Source: Nitrosovibrio tenuis (GTDB lineage Bacteria > Pseudomonadota > Gammaproteobacteria > Burkholderiales > Nitrosomonadaceae). Taken from it: a stretch of DNA of 64,000 nt. A program made the translations under genes and the position numbers. Shown here piece after piece: positions 15,771 through 24,718 of this stretch. Under the pieces are notes generated by a model that did not search any database, was not told the origin of the DNA, and worked only from the letters and a program-made list of their open reading frames with translations. How positions within the stretch are numbered: the first letter of the stretch is position 1; the number at the start of each line of letters is the position of its first letter. The stretch is taken from NCBI RefSeq assembly GCF_900109785.1, contig NZ_FOBH01000002.1:248001-312000 (forward strand). The letters are read 5' to 3'.

Positions 15771-16943
15771 TTAGGAATAATATTTTCCTTTTTTGCTTTT
15801 TTCCATTATCAGTACTTCATTAAAAAGATCAAACACTTCCTTAGCATATCGCTCTTGAGTAAAACGACCGGCTGACCAGATTTGGGCGGCGGTACCTAAG
15901 TTTGATCTTTCGTCGGGGTTCTCATATAAATACTGTATCTTAGTCGCAAGCTCATCATAATTTCCAGACTCATACAGTAGGCCTATTTTTCCATCTTGAA
16001 TCAACTCGGCAGTACCTCCACTATTTGAAGTAGCTATCACAGGCATTCCAGCAAGCATTGCTTCTACTGTTGCTCGACCGAATGCTTCCCATCGCGAACA
16101 TACCAGCACAACATCTGCCTCTTGAAAGAATCGTGTAGGATTTTTAGCATATCCGACGAAATTTACTCGGTTTCCCAAACCCAAATTATATATTTGCTGC
16201 CCGAGTGCCTTGCAAAAACGCTTATTACCATCCCCGATAATAAGCAATTTAGCATCAATTCCTCGTCTCACCACTTCGGCTAGTGCGAGAACTGCTTCAT
16301 CCTGACCTTTCGCAAAATTTATGGAACCTACAATGACACATGTGAAGACCCGTTTATCCAGATCTCGCTCCGCTTTCTCAATCTGACTTGGTACGGTGAC
16401 GGCCTGATAGATCATGCGCAACTTTTGCTGGCTGATATATTTAGCGTAATCTATAGCGACCGCATATGAATTAGCGATAAAAGCTACGGAAAGCCGTTCC
16501 ATCAAGCGAATTGTCCCGTGTATCCCGAGATCAAACATTAGATTGGGGTCGCGATCCGCAAACTCATGCAAATGCCAAACATGCGGGCAGCCCGCTAGCC
16601 GCGCCGCCAACGCTCCAATCCCAATAGCTACAGTATTAGAACATACGACGTCACACTGCCATTTTTTAATTGTCCGGGCCATCGGTATCGTCAGTAATAG
16701 TGCTTTTACTGTTCGCTGGATACGACCTGGCATCCACGCGTGACGACGACTAGCTATCCAACGAGAGTAGCCGATTATTTTCCACTCAACATTTAGGCGA
16801 TCGAGCTGTTCCAGTAATGGTCCTCTCTTTGGAATAAGAACCTTGCAGTCTATCCCTTTTGCTATAAGACCCTCTAATAGTTCAAGCAAAGCCAATTCAG
16901 CTCCGCCTCTACCCGCTGTATGCGATACAAAACAAACGCGCAT
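15771..16943 (-). CDS. GT4-family glycosyltransferase (GT-B fold)
   Basis: 390 residues from the ATG giving MRVCFVSHTAGRGGAELALL; a start 18 bp further upstream (16961) is also open. The N-terminal Rossmann domain has the GGAE loop typical of GT4 enzymes, and the C-terminal domain has the strand VFTCVIVGSINFAKGQDEAV. This is followed by the nucleotide-sugar motif SRWEAFGRATVEAMLAGMPV with the paired acidic residues of the EX7E type. It should transfer a sugar from an NDP-sugar to a cell-surface glycan or lipid carrier. The gene is visibly more A+T-rich than its neighbours, which suggests transfer. Confidence 0.85.
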   Translation of the reverse strand: MRVCFVSHTAGRGGAELALLELLEGLIAKGIDCKVLIPKRGPLLEQLDRLNVEWKIIGYSRWIASRRHAWMPGRIQRTVKALLLTIPMARTIKKWQCDVVCSNTVAIGIGALAARLAGCPHVWHLHEFADRDPNLMFDLGIHGTIRLMERLSVAFIANSYAVAIDYAKYISQQKLRMIYQAVTVPSQIEKAERDLDKRVFTCVIVGSINFAKGQDEAVLALAEVVRRGIDAKLLIIGDGNKRFCKALGQQIYNLGLGNRVNFVGYAKNPTRFFQEADVVLVCSRWEAFGRATVEAMLAGMPVIATSNSGGTAELIQDGKIGLLYESGNYDELATKIQYLYENPDERSNLGTAAQIWSAGRFTQERYAKEVFDLFNEVLIMEKSKKGKYYS

Positions 16944-17356
16944 CAGGCATGCATGCGGCAATTTATGGCCGCTCCATAGGCTTCAAGTACATTGATACTC
17001 ATTTGATCATTATTCACAATGACGGGATTAAGGGACAGAACAAAATCGACAGAACAAGAAAGTCTGCCGTTTCATTGCAAAAAATGAAAATCCTCTTCAA
17101 TAGGGATATCTCAGGCTGGTGTTGTACTCTTCTTGCCAGGAAAGTTCAATATCCCACGGCAGAGTACCATTTTGACAGGCCATCGCCTAACTAGAGGCGG
17201 GCACGAACGGCCGATTTACAGATTCCGGTTGTTGAAAACGCGACTGAGAAGGCGGGCCCCGCGACTTGATTGTGGCCTCCAATAACACCGCAAGGGCTTA
17301 TGTGGGCTGGGCCTAATGGATTAGAATTGCAGTCCGGCATTATGGAGGCCATCACT
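16944..17356. other. intergenic region, no convincing gene
   Basis: About 400 bp between the glycosyltransferase and the secreted protein. A short plus-strand frame here has no ribosome-binding site and no recognisable product. GGAGG at 17344-17348 serves the next gene. Confidence 0.4.
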
Positions 17357-17761
17357 ATGAAAGGGATCAGTTTCGCCGCTATTTTGGGCGCATTCGCCGC
17401 ATTCACCGCAAATGCGGGTATTTTAAACAATGGGAACTGGTCGCCCAGTGGCTGCGGCGCCCGGCCCGAAGCTCCGGTTATCGACTCGACGAGTGTTGAT
17501 GCGTTTAACCGGAGCATCAACATGATCAATACCTGGCAGAAACAGATACAGACATATCATGACTGTATGGTGAGGGAAGCAAATGCCGATGCCGCTGCAA
17601 TTAACCAGGCTGCGGCTGCGGAGCAGGCTAAAATAAACGCAGCGTCTGAAAAACTGAATTCAGACGCGAATATCGCGCGAAATAAATTGGATTCTTCGCC
17701 TGCTCGCGGCCCGGTAAACGGGCCCCCGCTGGGGTCGGGGATGGAGCGCCAGGGTTACTGA
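17357..17761 (+). CDS. small secreted protein with C-terminal coiled coil
   Basis: 134 residues from ATG 17357, with GGAGG at 17344-17348. A signal peptide is clear (MKGISFAAILGAFAAFTANA) with cleavage expected after ANA. The mature protein has two cysteines (SGCGA and DCMVRE, about 30 residues into the mature part and later) and an alanine-rich helix (INQAAAAEQAKINAASEKL) before a Gly/Pro-rich tail. It should be periplasmic. Similar small proteins of unknown function are common in proteobacteria; no role can be given from context. Confidence 0.7.
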   Translation: MKGISFAAILGAFAAFTANAGILNNGNWSPSGCGARPEAPVIDSTSVDAFNRSINMINTWQKQIQTYHDCMVREANADAAAINQAAAAEQAKINAASEKLNSDANIARNKLDSSPARGPVNGPPLGSGMERQGY

Positions 17762-18116
17762 GGGCGCCACCAATTGCCCGCTATTTAGAGGTTGAGCGGG
17801 ACAATCGCTCGGCGAAAACCCCGGTTCCGCTGTGTAAAACGAATGAACATCCCTCATTTTTTCGCTCGAGCGATTCCCTGGATGAGCAATGGACCCCCAC
17901 GGCGCTGTCGCATGGGAGAACGACTCATTCCGGAGCACTTCTGAAGTTTTATAAAGCAGAGGCGGGTATGGCGCCTGACGTCCCGTTGAGCCCCGCTGGG
18001 TTTCCGCTTTTCTGGGGGAGTTAGCTTGTTTATCCCACTGCATATGTCTGCTTATCAATAAGCCTTTCCGGGGCAAATTGGAATAGCTGGTTCTGCCTTT
18101 CTGCCCTTACCATGTT
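17762..18116. other. intergenic region upstream of the TonB receptor
   Basis: About 355 bp. A perfect 6-bp hairpin (CCCGCT 17777-17782 with AGCGGG 17795-17800) lies just after the secreted-protein gene but has no T-run. No Fur-like or other recognisable operator was found by eye. Minus-strand frames here lack ribosome-binding sites. Confidence 0.35.
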
Positions 18117-20342
18117 GTGACATATCGGCATAAAAAAGAACCGTTCCTCCGACGGCCGCATCTGATGCCGGTTGCGGCGCTGTTAACTATTGCAGCCAGC
18201 CCTTCCTTCGCCGAAGCGGCCGATCCAGCGGCCAGCATTCTTTCAAAACTCAACCCTGTCGTCATCACTGGCACGCGCATCGAGCAATCGAGCTTTTCTC
18301 TGCCGATGTCTGCCGATGTGGTGGAAGCGGGCGTCATTCGGGACGGGCGTCCGCTCGTCAATCTTTCTGAAGCGCTCGCGCGCGTCCCCGGCCTGGTTAT
18401 TCAGAACCGCCAGAATTATGCGCAGGATCTGCAAATATCCAGCCGGGGTTTTGGCGCGCGCTCTCCTTTCGGCATACGCGGGATACGGATGGTCGTCGAT
18501 GGCATTCCCGTCAATAATCCCGACGGGCAAGGCCAGGCAGCAAATATCAATCTCGGTTCGGTCAAGCGCATCGAAGTATTACGCGGCCCTTTCTCGGCCA
18601 TCTACGGCAATGCCGCTGGCGGCGTTATTCAGGCGTTCACGGAAGATGGCCCGGCGGGTACGGTATTGTCAGGCATGCTGCTGGGTGGCAGCTACGGCAC
18701 GTCGCGTGGGGAAATCAAGCTGGGCGGCACGCTCGGGGGAACAGCCGAGGTAAATGGGGCAACCAATGGGACAAATAAGGCGATAGACGGGACGCCGGGA
18801 CCGTTCAATTACATGATCGATATTTCCCGCTTCCAGACCCAGGGTTATCGAGAACACAGTGCCGCGACACGCTACCAGTCGAGCGCAAAGCTTGTCTATA
18901 AATTTAGTTACGATTCAACGCTCACTCTGGTTGCCAATAATCTGTATCAGGGCGCTACCCAGGATCCGCTCGGGCTGTCTCGCGCTCAGGTCATTGCCGA
19001 TCCGCGCCAAGCGGATGCGAGCGCGACCACATTCAATACGCGCAAGAGTATCGATAACACGCAGGGTGGGCTGGTCTATGAACATAAGTTTTCCGCGGCA
19101 CACACCATCAAGCTGATCGGATATGCGGGTACGCGGCAAATTCTGCAATTTCTTGCTGTGCCGGTGGGCGCGCAACTTCCGGCTACCAGCCCCGGGGGAG
19201 TGGTGGATCTGGACCGCGAATTCGGCGGACTTGGGTTGCGATGGACATATCGCGGTTCAGGACAGCGTCCGCTGAACCTGACCGCGGGCATTGAGTACGA
19301 CGGCTCCAGGGAAAGACGCAAGGGGTTCGATAATTTTGCCGGGCTGGTGCTGGGAGTGCGCGGCAATCTGCGCCGCAACGAGAACAATATTGTGACCAGC
19401 TTTGCCCAATATATTCAAGGTGAGTGGCAGTTTGCGCGTGCCTGGTCGCTTTCTGCCGGGGTGCGCCATACCGAAGTGAGATTCAAGTCCGAGGATTTTT
19501 TTATCCGCGATGGCAACCCCGACGATAGCGGGGGAATTACCTACCGCAGCGTGAATCCCGTGGTGGGGCTGTTATATAAGGCCACCCCCCTGCTCAATCT
19601 GTACGCCAGCACGGGCACGGGATTCGAAACGCCAACGTTCGCCGAGCTGGTTTACAGGCCTGACGGGGGGTCGGGTCTCAATTTTGCGCTTCGACCCAGC
19701 AGGAGCATCAATGTCGAAGCAGGGTTCAAGTGGCTGCTCACCGATACGACGCGCATCAACCTGGCAATTTTTGAGACCCATGTAACCGGGGAAATTCTGC
19801 CCGCCACCAACTCCGGTGGCCGAGCTACGTTTCAGAACGCGGCCGATACCCGCCGGCGGGGCGTGGAACTCTCGGCCGATTCCCGCTTTGGCCCAGACTT
19901 GGCCGTCTACGCGTCTTATACTTATCTCGACGCCACATTCCAGGATTCGTACACCTATCGACCCACCGCGTCGCCGCGCATAGTAACCGTGGGCGCGGGC
20001 AATTTCCTGCCGGGCGTGCCGCGCAATATCGCTTATGGGGAATTAACCTGGCGGCGGGGCCTGCCGGGATTTTCGGCGGCCCTGGAAGCGATCTATCGCG
20101 ACCATATCTTTGCCAACGATACCAATACCGAGGCAGCGAAGCAGTATGCCCTGGCGAATATCCGGTTCGCCTATTCGCACCAGATCGGCGGCTGGAAGCT
20201 CAGCGAATTCGTTCGGGCGGACAATATCACCAATACCGGATATGTCGGTTCGGTAATTATCAACGAAAGCAACGGCCGGTTTTACGAACCCGCACCGGGG
20301 CGGAACTACATGGTGGGGGTGAACGCGAGCTACGCTTTTTAA
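18117..20342 (+). CDS. pqqU: TonB-dependent receptor, YncD/PqqU type
   Basis: 741 residues from a GTG start. A signal peptide precedes the plug domain. The plug holds LARVPGLVIQNRQNYAQDLQ, SRGFGARSPFGIRGIR, DGIPVNNPDGQGQ and EVLRGPFSAIYGNAAGG; the barrel ends in GYVGSVIINESNGRFYEPAP and a terminal aromatic residue (SYAF). These stretches are strikingly close to what I remember of E. coli YncD, now known as PqqU, the outer-membrane receptor for pyrroloquinoline quinone. The family call is strong; PQQ as substrate here is inference. No TonB/ExbBD or PQQ enzyme gene is adjacent. Confidence 0.85.
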   Translation: MTYRHKKEPFLRRPHLMPVAALLTIAASPSFAEAADPAASILSKLNPVVITGTRIEQSSFSLPMSADVVEAGVIRDGRPLVNLSEALARVPGLVIQNRQNYAQDLQISSRGFGARSPFGIRGIRMVVDGIPVNNPDGQGQAANINLGSVKRIEVLRGPFSAIYGNAAGGVIQAFTEDGPAGTVLSGMLLGGSYGTSRGEIKLGGTLGGTAEVNGATNGTNKAIDGTPGPFNYMIDISRFQTQGYREHSAATRYQSSAKLVYKFSYDSTLTLVANNLYQGATQDPLGLSRAQVIADPRQADASATTFNTRKSIDNTQGGLVYEHKFSAAHTIKLIGYAGTRQILQFLAVPVGAQLPATSPGGVVDLDREFGGLGLRWTYRGSGQRPLNLTAGIEYDGSRERRKGFDNFAGLVLGVRGNLRRNENNIVTSFAQYIQGEWQFARAWSLSAGVRHTEVRFKSEDFFIRDGNPDDSGGITYRSVNPVVGLLYKATPLLNLYASTGTGFETPTFAELVYRPDGGSGLNFALRPSRSINVEAGFKWLLTDTTRINLAIFETHVTGEILPATNSGGRATFQNAADTRRRGVELSADSRFGPDLAVYASYTYLDATFQDSYTYRPTASPRIVTVGAGNFLPGVPRNIAYGELTWRRGLPGFSAALEAIYRDHIFANDTNTEAAKQYALANIRFAYSHQIGGWKLSEFVRADNITNTGYVGSVIINESNGRFYEPAPGRNYMVGVNASYAF

Positions 20343-20370
20343 TTTTTGATAACTGCTCACAGATGGGCTC

Positions 20371-20439
20371 TTGCTCTCCGTATTGCTCTCACGCCCCACG
20401 TTGCTCTCACACCCCCGCATTGCTCTCACTCGCCTGCCC
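20371..20439 (+). repeat. short imperfect tandem repeat based on TTGCTCTCAC
   Basis: Four copies of TTGCTCTC(A/C)C begin at 20371, 20383, 20401 and 20420, at 12-19 bp spacing, the spacers being C-rich. It lies 30 bp after the receptor gene. Confidence 0.7.
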
Positions 20440-20620
20440 GACGCTTTCAGCTTTCCCGTGGCACGCCTGATCTCCTGCAAATCCTTCTCTCAAAGTTGAA
20501 CAGCGAGGGAAAAGCCTTTTTTTTCCTTCAATTGCCCCTGTCCAGCGGGCATACACTGGCTCAGCCGTTCAACAATTTCTGAACAAATCCTGCGCCCGTC
20601 CTTCGTCAAACTCAAAAATT

Positions 20621-20643
20621 ATCCGGAGATTTTTCAACCGGAT
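20621..20643. promoter_or_regulatory. inverted repeat ahead of the toxin operon
   Basis: ATCCGG (20621-20626) and CCGGAT (20638-20643) form a perfect 6-bp dyad with 11-nt spacing, 28 bp before the first toxin start codon. It could be an operator or a leader hairpin that limits ribosome access. A second, weaker dyad (TTCA...TGAA) lies at about 20568-20583. Confidence 0.4.
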
Positions 20644-20670
20644 TTCGGTAATCAAAGGAAAAGGAAGAAC

Positions 20671-21753
20671 ATGTTAAATCCCAATGTGAACACCACTACA
20701 GACCAGTTAGCCCAGGCGTATTCCACCATCCGCCAGGTTGATGCCTTTGCTTTTGCCAGTATGAACACTTTAGTTGGCAAGCTGAATCCGGACTCGGACT
20801 GGTTGCCCACTGTCCGCCAGAGAATCGAACTGCTCAGTGAAGCGGGAGAGCAGTGGCAGCTAAAGAAATCAGACATTTGGGCGCCAATATTAACCCAGTT
20901 TAACAACTATGCAACCTTGTTTTCAGGGTTCGCACAGGTTTCATCCAGCGTTGGCAACGATAAAGAGGCCTGGATGGAAATCCTGAATACGATGAACGGG
21001 TCACTCGCGACCGGGAAGAACATCACTCGCGCAGCCCAGGGCCAGTTTACCCTGCAAATCAACAATCTCAACAATATACGGCAGGTGCTCGACAGCAGTA
21101 TCGCCACCGCGTGGAGCAGCCTGGCGAGCGAGGAGCAGGCCATGATCGATCTGGCGGCTCAAATTACGTCGCTGCAAGATCAGCTCAACGGTCTTGAGGG
21201 TTCCCTGTCCAGCGCTGAGATCTCGGCTGGCAAGAGCTTCATTCAGTCATCCGTCACCATAAGCTATACCCTGGTCTCGACCGCAGGCGTGGAAGTTCCG
21301 TACCTGGCGATTGCCGGTTTGCTGTATACCGTCGGCAAGATGGCTTTCGACCTGATTGTGACTGATAAAGAGATCGATCAGACCATCGGCAAAATCGTGC
21401 AATTGCGTATCAATATGTCGCAAGACGCGCAAGCCGCCGCCATGAGCAAAGCCATCATTCAGCTGATCGATAATTTCGATAAGAGCCTGTTGGCGGTGAA
21501 CAATCAATTGCCGCCCATTGCCGCGATGTGGGAGAACGAGCAAACGAAGGTTCAGCAGATCATCAACGCAATCAACGCAGGGGCCGCACCGAAACAAATC
21601 ATCGACCTGGTGTCGATGCCATCCGCCGCGGCCAGCTGGACACAATTATCAGATTTTTGCGGCAAGCTCTCACAATTGACCACCGGCGGCAAACCCGTAA
21701 CCGTCACCACCAGCCAACCCACCACCGCAACCTTAAGGAGATCCCACGGATGA
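20671..21753 (+). CDS. alpha-pore-forming toxin component 1 (ClyA/HBL/Ahl superfamily)
   Basis: 360 residues, nearly all helical, without a signal peptide. Long amphipathic helices flank a moderately hydrophobic head segment at about 184-230 (SSVTISYTLVSTAGVEVPYL, then AIAGLLYTVGKMAFDLIV), the region that inserts into or contacts the membrane in ClyA-type toxins. A tail of helices with LIDNFDKSLLAVNNQLPPIA follows. It is the first of three adjacent genes with the same overall design, the layout of tripartite HBL, NHE and Ahl toxins. It is the least hydrophobic-headed of the three. AAGGAA upstream supports the start; ATGA overlap with the next gene. Confidence 0.7.
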   Translation: MLNPNVNTTTDQLAQAYSTIRQVDAFAFASMNTLVGKLNPDSDWLPTVRQRIELLSEAGEQWQLKKSDIWAPILTQFNNYATLFSGFAQVSSSVGNDKEAWMEILNTMNGSLATGKNITRAAQGQFTLQINNLNNIRQVLDSSIATAWSSLASEEQAMIDLAAQITSLQDQLNGLEGSLSSAEISAGKSFIQSSVTISYTLVSTAGVEVPYLAIAGLLYTVGKMAFDLIVTDKEIDQTIGKIVQLRINMSQDAQAAAMSKAIIQLIDNFDKSLLAVNNQLPPIAAMWENEQTKVQQIINAINAGAAPKQIIDLVSMPSAAASWTQLSDFCGKLSQLTTGGKPVTVTTSQPTTATLRRSHG

Positions 21754-22847
21754 TAACGTCTGTATCCACCAATGCCCCTGTGGCAACCGATACCAATTCC
21801 AACACCGCATCGGGTTTTGCTTCACTGCAAATCGTGACGGCGGCATGCCATGGCGTGCTCAATACCCAGTTCATCGCCCCTAGCCCGAAGCCCAGCTGGT
21901 TTGACGATCTCAATGCCAAGCTCGATGCAGCCAAGGTGCTGGCAAACCAGTGGATCGACGATATGGCGCCGAAATTGACGGCCAGCGTACCCAGCCACGT
22001 AATCGACTACGGCACCACGTATGAGGCCCTGACCGACCAGATCATCGATTTGCTGAACAAGAATCCGAATGCACGGGGTAAAGACGACCCGGTGGTGCAA
22101 CAGGTGTTTGCCCTGATCAGCGCGTTGCACGATGAGGTGGAGACAATCATCACCGATGTGATCGGCACGCAGGAGCAGCTGAAGACCTGGGGCGATGCGA
22201 TGCAGAAATCCCACGATGATTTGTTCGCGGGCGCGGCCAATATTCAGTCGCTGCAAATCGATCTGCAAGCCGATATCGGCAAGATGAACAGCGCCATTCA
22301 GGGGCTCCAGGCCCAGATCGACGCTGAAAACAAGGCGATCGTTGCCGGTGCGCTCGCCATCGGTGTTGGCTTGTTCGCGCTGGTGGTCGGTATTGCGCTG
22401 GCGCCGGTTACCGGGGGCGCTTCACTGATCGTATCCGGAATCGGCGGTGCGGCAATTATTGGCGGTGCGGTTACCTGGGGCGTGATGCAAGCCAAGATCA
22501 ACAGTCAGTTTTCTGAAATTGCGGGCGATCAGAAAAAGATCAGCGACGACAAGCGTCAATTGGTGGCGCTTCAAGGGTTGTCGCTTGCGGCCAATTCGGC
22601 CATCAGCTCCATCGCCACCGCGACCAGCGCGCTCTCCGACGTGAAAGTCATGTGGACCATGTTCCAGAACGATCTGCAAGGCACAATGGACAAGCTCGAG
22701 AAGACCGATGAGAACCTGTCGGCCATCGTCAATAAGGCCTACGTCATCGCAGCGCAAAAAGAGTGGAACCTGGCGGTTCAGTTCGCCCAGCAACTCTCGG
22801 GCATGTCGGTGCCGGTGCAGGAAAAAACCCTGCCCATGGCAGCCTGA
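21750..22847 (+). CDS. alpha-pore-forming toxin component 2 (HBL/NHE-like, hydrophobic head)
   Basis: 365 residues from ATG 21750 (ATGA overlap, AAGGAG at 21735-21740); the longer frame from 21528 is a shadow. The protein is an extended helical bundle with a strongly hydrophobic, glycine-rich head at about 197-245 (IVAGALAIGVGLFALVVGIA, then LAPVTGGASLIVSGIGGAA), exactly where HBL/NHE/AhlB-type toxins carry their membrane-inserting hairpin. Helices before (IQGLQAQIDAENKA) and after (EIAGDQKKISDDKRQLVALQ) form the coiled stalk. This is the best candidate for the pore-forming subunit. Confidence 0.8.
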   Translation: MITSVSTNAPVATDTNSNTASGFASLQIVTAACHGVLNTQFIAPSPKPSWFDDLNAKLDAAKVLANQWIDDMAPKLTASVPSHVIDYGTTYEALTDQIIDLLNKNPNARGKDDPVVQQVFALISALHDEVETIITDVIGTQEQLKTWGDAMQKSHDDLFAGAANIQSLQIDLQADIGKMNSAIQGLQAQIDAENKAIVAGALAIGVGLFALVVGIALAPVTGGASLIVSGIGGAAIIGGAVTWGVMQAKINSQFSEIAGDQKKISDDKRQLVALQGLSLAANSAISSIATATSALSDVKVMWTMFQNDLQGTMDKLEKTDENLSAIVNKAYVIAAQKEWNLAVQFAQQLSGMSVPVQEKTLPMAA

Positions 22848-23074
22848 TATTCGTGAGTTTGAGTTTGAGAGCCTGAGTTTGGGGCCCCAGAGTTCAGGGC
22901 CCTGAGTTCAGCCATGTGAGGAAGCAGATTGGGACCTATCCGGAGGTGTTCCAACGCGAACACCTTCTTTTATTGATGAATAGCGATCATGTGGGGAGCC
23001 CTCCCGTTTTCGCGGCGAAAGCGGAAATCCAGGGTCTTCTCAAACCGAATGCCAGATATGAGACCAAAGTTACC

Positions 23075-24481
23075 ATGACCCTGAATGCCCAGCAAATTAC
23101 TCAGCAATTTGGTTCAAGCGCAACTGCCGCCGCCAATCTTTCGGTTTCGTGCCAGGGAATACTCGAGACCCGTATACAGGCGGTCGCGTCTCCCTGGTAT
23201 GCGAGCCTGAACGGGGAACTGCAGCAAGCACAGGCACTGGCCACCGAGTGGCGCGATCGTTTCGCCAGCGAGTTGCAAACCGACGTACTCACCTGCGTGA
23301 TCCATTGCGGACAAGCCTTCGCAACCCAGCGCAATATAATTACGAACCTGTTTAACTCTACCGGCGGCGACTTTCCGAGCGTCAAAGCCCAGCTTATCGC
23401 GGCATTGTCCGGTTTGCAGGGCAGTACGCGGATGATCGTCGGTACCACCGCCAACTACGAGGCGCAGTTGCGCGACTGGGGCCAGCGGTTGCGCGGTGTG
23501 CAGACCAGCATGAGCCAGACGGTGGGACAGATTCAAGCCCAAGCTGGCGACTTGCAGGCACAAATTACCGCGACCAATATTGCCATCGCTTCGATGACGG
23601 CCGAAGTTATCCGGGACCGGCAGGCTATCGCAGAAGCGCAGTCCCGAAATACGAGCGGTATTGTCGAAACGATATTTGGAGTGCTCTTCGCGCCATTCAC
23701 CGGGGGGCTGTCGCTGATTCTGGCAGGTATCGGGGTCGCATCGATTGTTGAGGCGCAAAGCAAAGTCAACGCGCTCGAAAGCACAATCAAAAGCTACCAG
23801 GACCGTATCGTCGCCTCGCAACAGGCTCTAAACCAGGATCAGGCCCAGTTGGTAACGCTGAACGGTTTGCTGGTATCCGGCAGCATTGCCTTGAGCGACG
23901 TGGATGTTTCCAGCCGAATGCTCGATCAGGTCCGCACAAGCTGGGACGCATTCTTCCAGGAAATGAGCGGCGTCGTCAGCAAGATTTCAAGTGCCCAAAA
24001 TGCCAGCGTCTGGGTGTTGGAAAAGGCGTGGTTCATCGCGGCCTGCAATGAATGGGACACCATTGTAACCGGGACCCAGGGCATAATCGGCGCGCCGATT
24101 ACCACGAATACGGTCATGTGTGCCTATTGCGATGTGCCGGTTGTGCAGTCGGTCGCTGCGGCCAGCCATCTACCAGTGCCAGGCGATATGAAGCTTGATG
24201 CCTTCTTTTCCGGTTCGAACTTGCAACAAGCACCCAACACTTCTGTATTGCATTGGGGAACCCACACCTACTGGGTTGCCGATTATATGGATAACCGCAT
24301 GGCCATGTGCATGCTGTGCTACGACCAGAACAACCGTCTGGTAAAACAGGTATCCAAAAGTGGAGCGCGCTACATGTGGCGAATGGTTTACGACACGCAA
24401 AACCAAAAGATCGTATGTACCGGGCAATCGGATTTGATGCTCAGTTTTGGCCTGTCCGAGCTTAGGGTCGCGTCAGCTTAA
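23075..24481 (+). CDS. alpha-pore-forming toxin component 3 with C-terminal extension
   Basis: 468 residues from ATG 23075. That start aligns with the N-termini of the other components but has a poor ribosome-binding site. The frame is open to 22916, which would add 53 residues. Residues 1-345 match component 2 in design: YEAQLRDWGQRL, a coiled helix, a hydrophobic head at about 195-225 (FAPFTGGLSLILAGIGVASI) and the ending EKAWFIAACNEWDTIV, parallel to NKAYVIAAQKEWNLAV in component 2. Residues from about 346 to 468 are an extra domain with six cysteines and repeated aromatic strands (THTYWVADYMDNRMAMCMLC). Confidence 0.7.
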   Translation: MTLNAQQITQQFGSSATAAANLSVSCQGILETRIQAVASPWYASLNGELQQAQALATEWRDRFASELQTDVLTCVIHCGQAFATQRNIITNLFNSTGGDFPSVKAQLIAALSGLQGSTRMIVGTTANYEAQLRDWGQRLRGVQTSMSQTVGQIQAQAGDLQAQITATNIAIASMTAEVIRDRQAIAEAQSRNTSGIVETIFGVLFAPFTGGLSLILAGIGVASIVEAQSKVNALESTIKSYQDRIVASQQALNQDQAQLVTLNGLLVSGSIALSDVDVSSRMLDQVRTSWDAFFQEMSGVVSKISSAQNASVWVLEKAWFIAACNEWDTIVTGTQGIIGAPITTNTVMCAYCDVPVVQSVAAASHLPVPGDMKLDAFFSGSNLQQAPNTSVLHWGTHTYWVADYMDNRMAMCMLCYDQNNRLVKQVSKSGARYMWRMVYDTQNQKIVCTGQSDLMLSFGLSELRVASA

Positions 24482-24513
24482 CATCGGACTCCCATCCTTC
24501 CCGCCCGAGATTT

Positions 24514-24563
24514 ACACAGGGGCGGGTTCAACACAGGGGCGGGTCAACACAGGGCTGGGTTCA
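24514..24563 (+). repeat. three 16-17-bp tandem repeats
   Basis: Units ACACAGGGGCGGGTTCA (24514-24530), a 16-bp version (24531-24546) and ACACAGGGCTGGGTTCA (24547-24563) follow each other directly, 33 bp after the third toxin gene. Confidence 0.85.
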
Positions 24564-24718
24564 AGAGCCCTTTCGGTTGGCTGGCATTCAAACGCAGCAC
24601 CCTCATTCATGCAGTCCGCTTTCAAAACATGAAGTGGCATCCTGCCAGGCAGTGATTGGAAATCATTGCGTACGCTGCCGCACTGACAAGTACGGCGATT
24701 CATTCAATACTGTTCGGC

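Larger units (their letters stand above)
20343..20670. other. intergenic leader of the toxin operon
   Basis: 328 bp containing the imperfect tandem repeat at 20371-20439, a poly-T tract preceded by a GGAAAA/TTTTCC pairing (about 20509-20530) that could end the receptor transcript, and the inverted repeat at 20621-20643. AAGGAA at about 20659 serves the first toxin gene. Confidence 0.45.

Noticed and set aside
16949-17194. 81-codon frame after the glycosyltransferase
   Set aside because: No ribosome-binding site, no domain, and it starts within the glycosyltransferase gene antisense.
20371-20439. Possible CRISPR-like array
   Set aside because: Repeat unit is about 10 bp, spacers are short and similar to each other, and no cas gene is in view.
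23114-23821. 235-codon minus-strand frame in toxin component 3
   Set aside because: Shadow of a helical gene; no domain, no ribosome-binding site.
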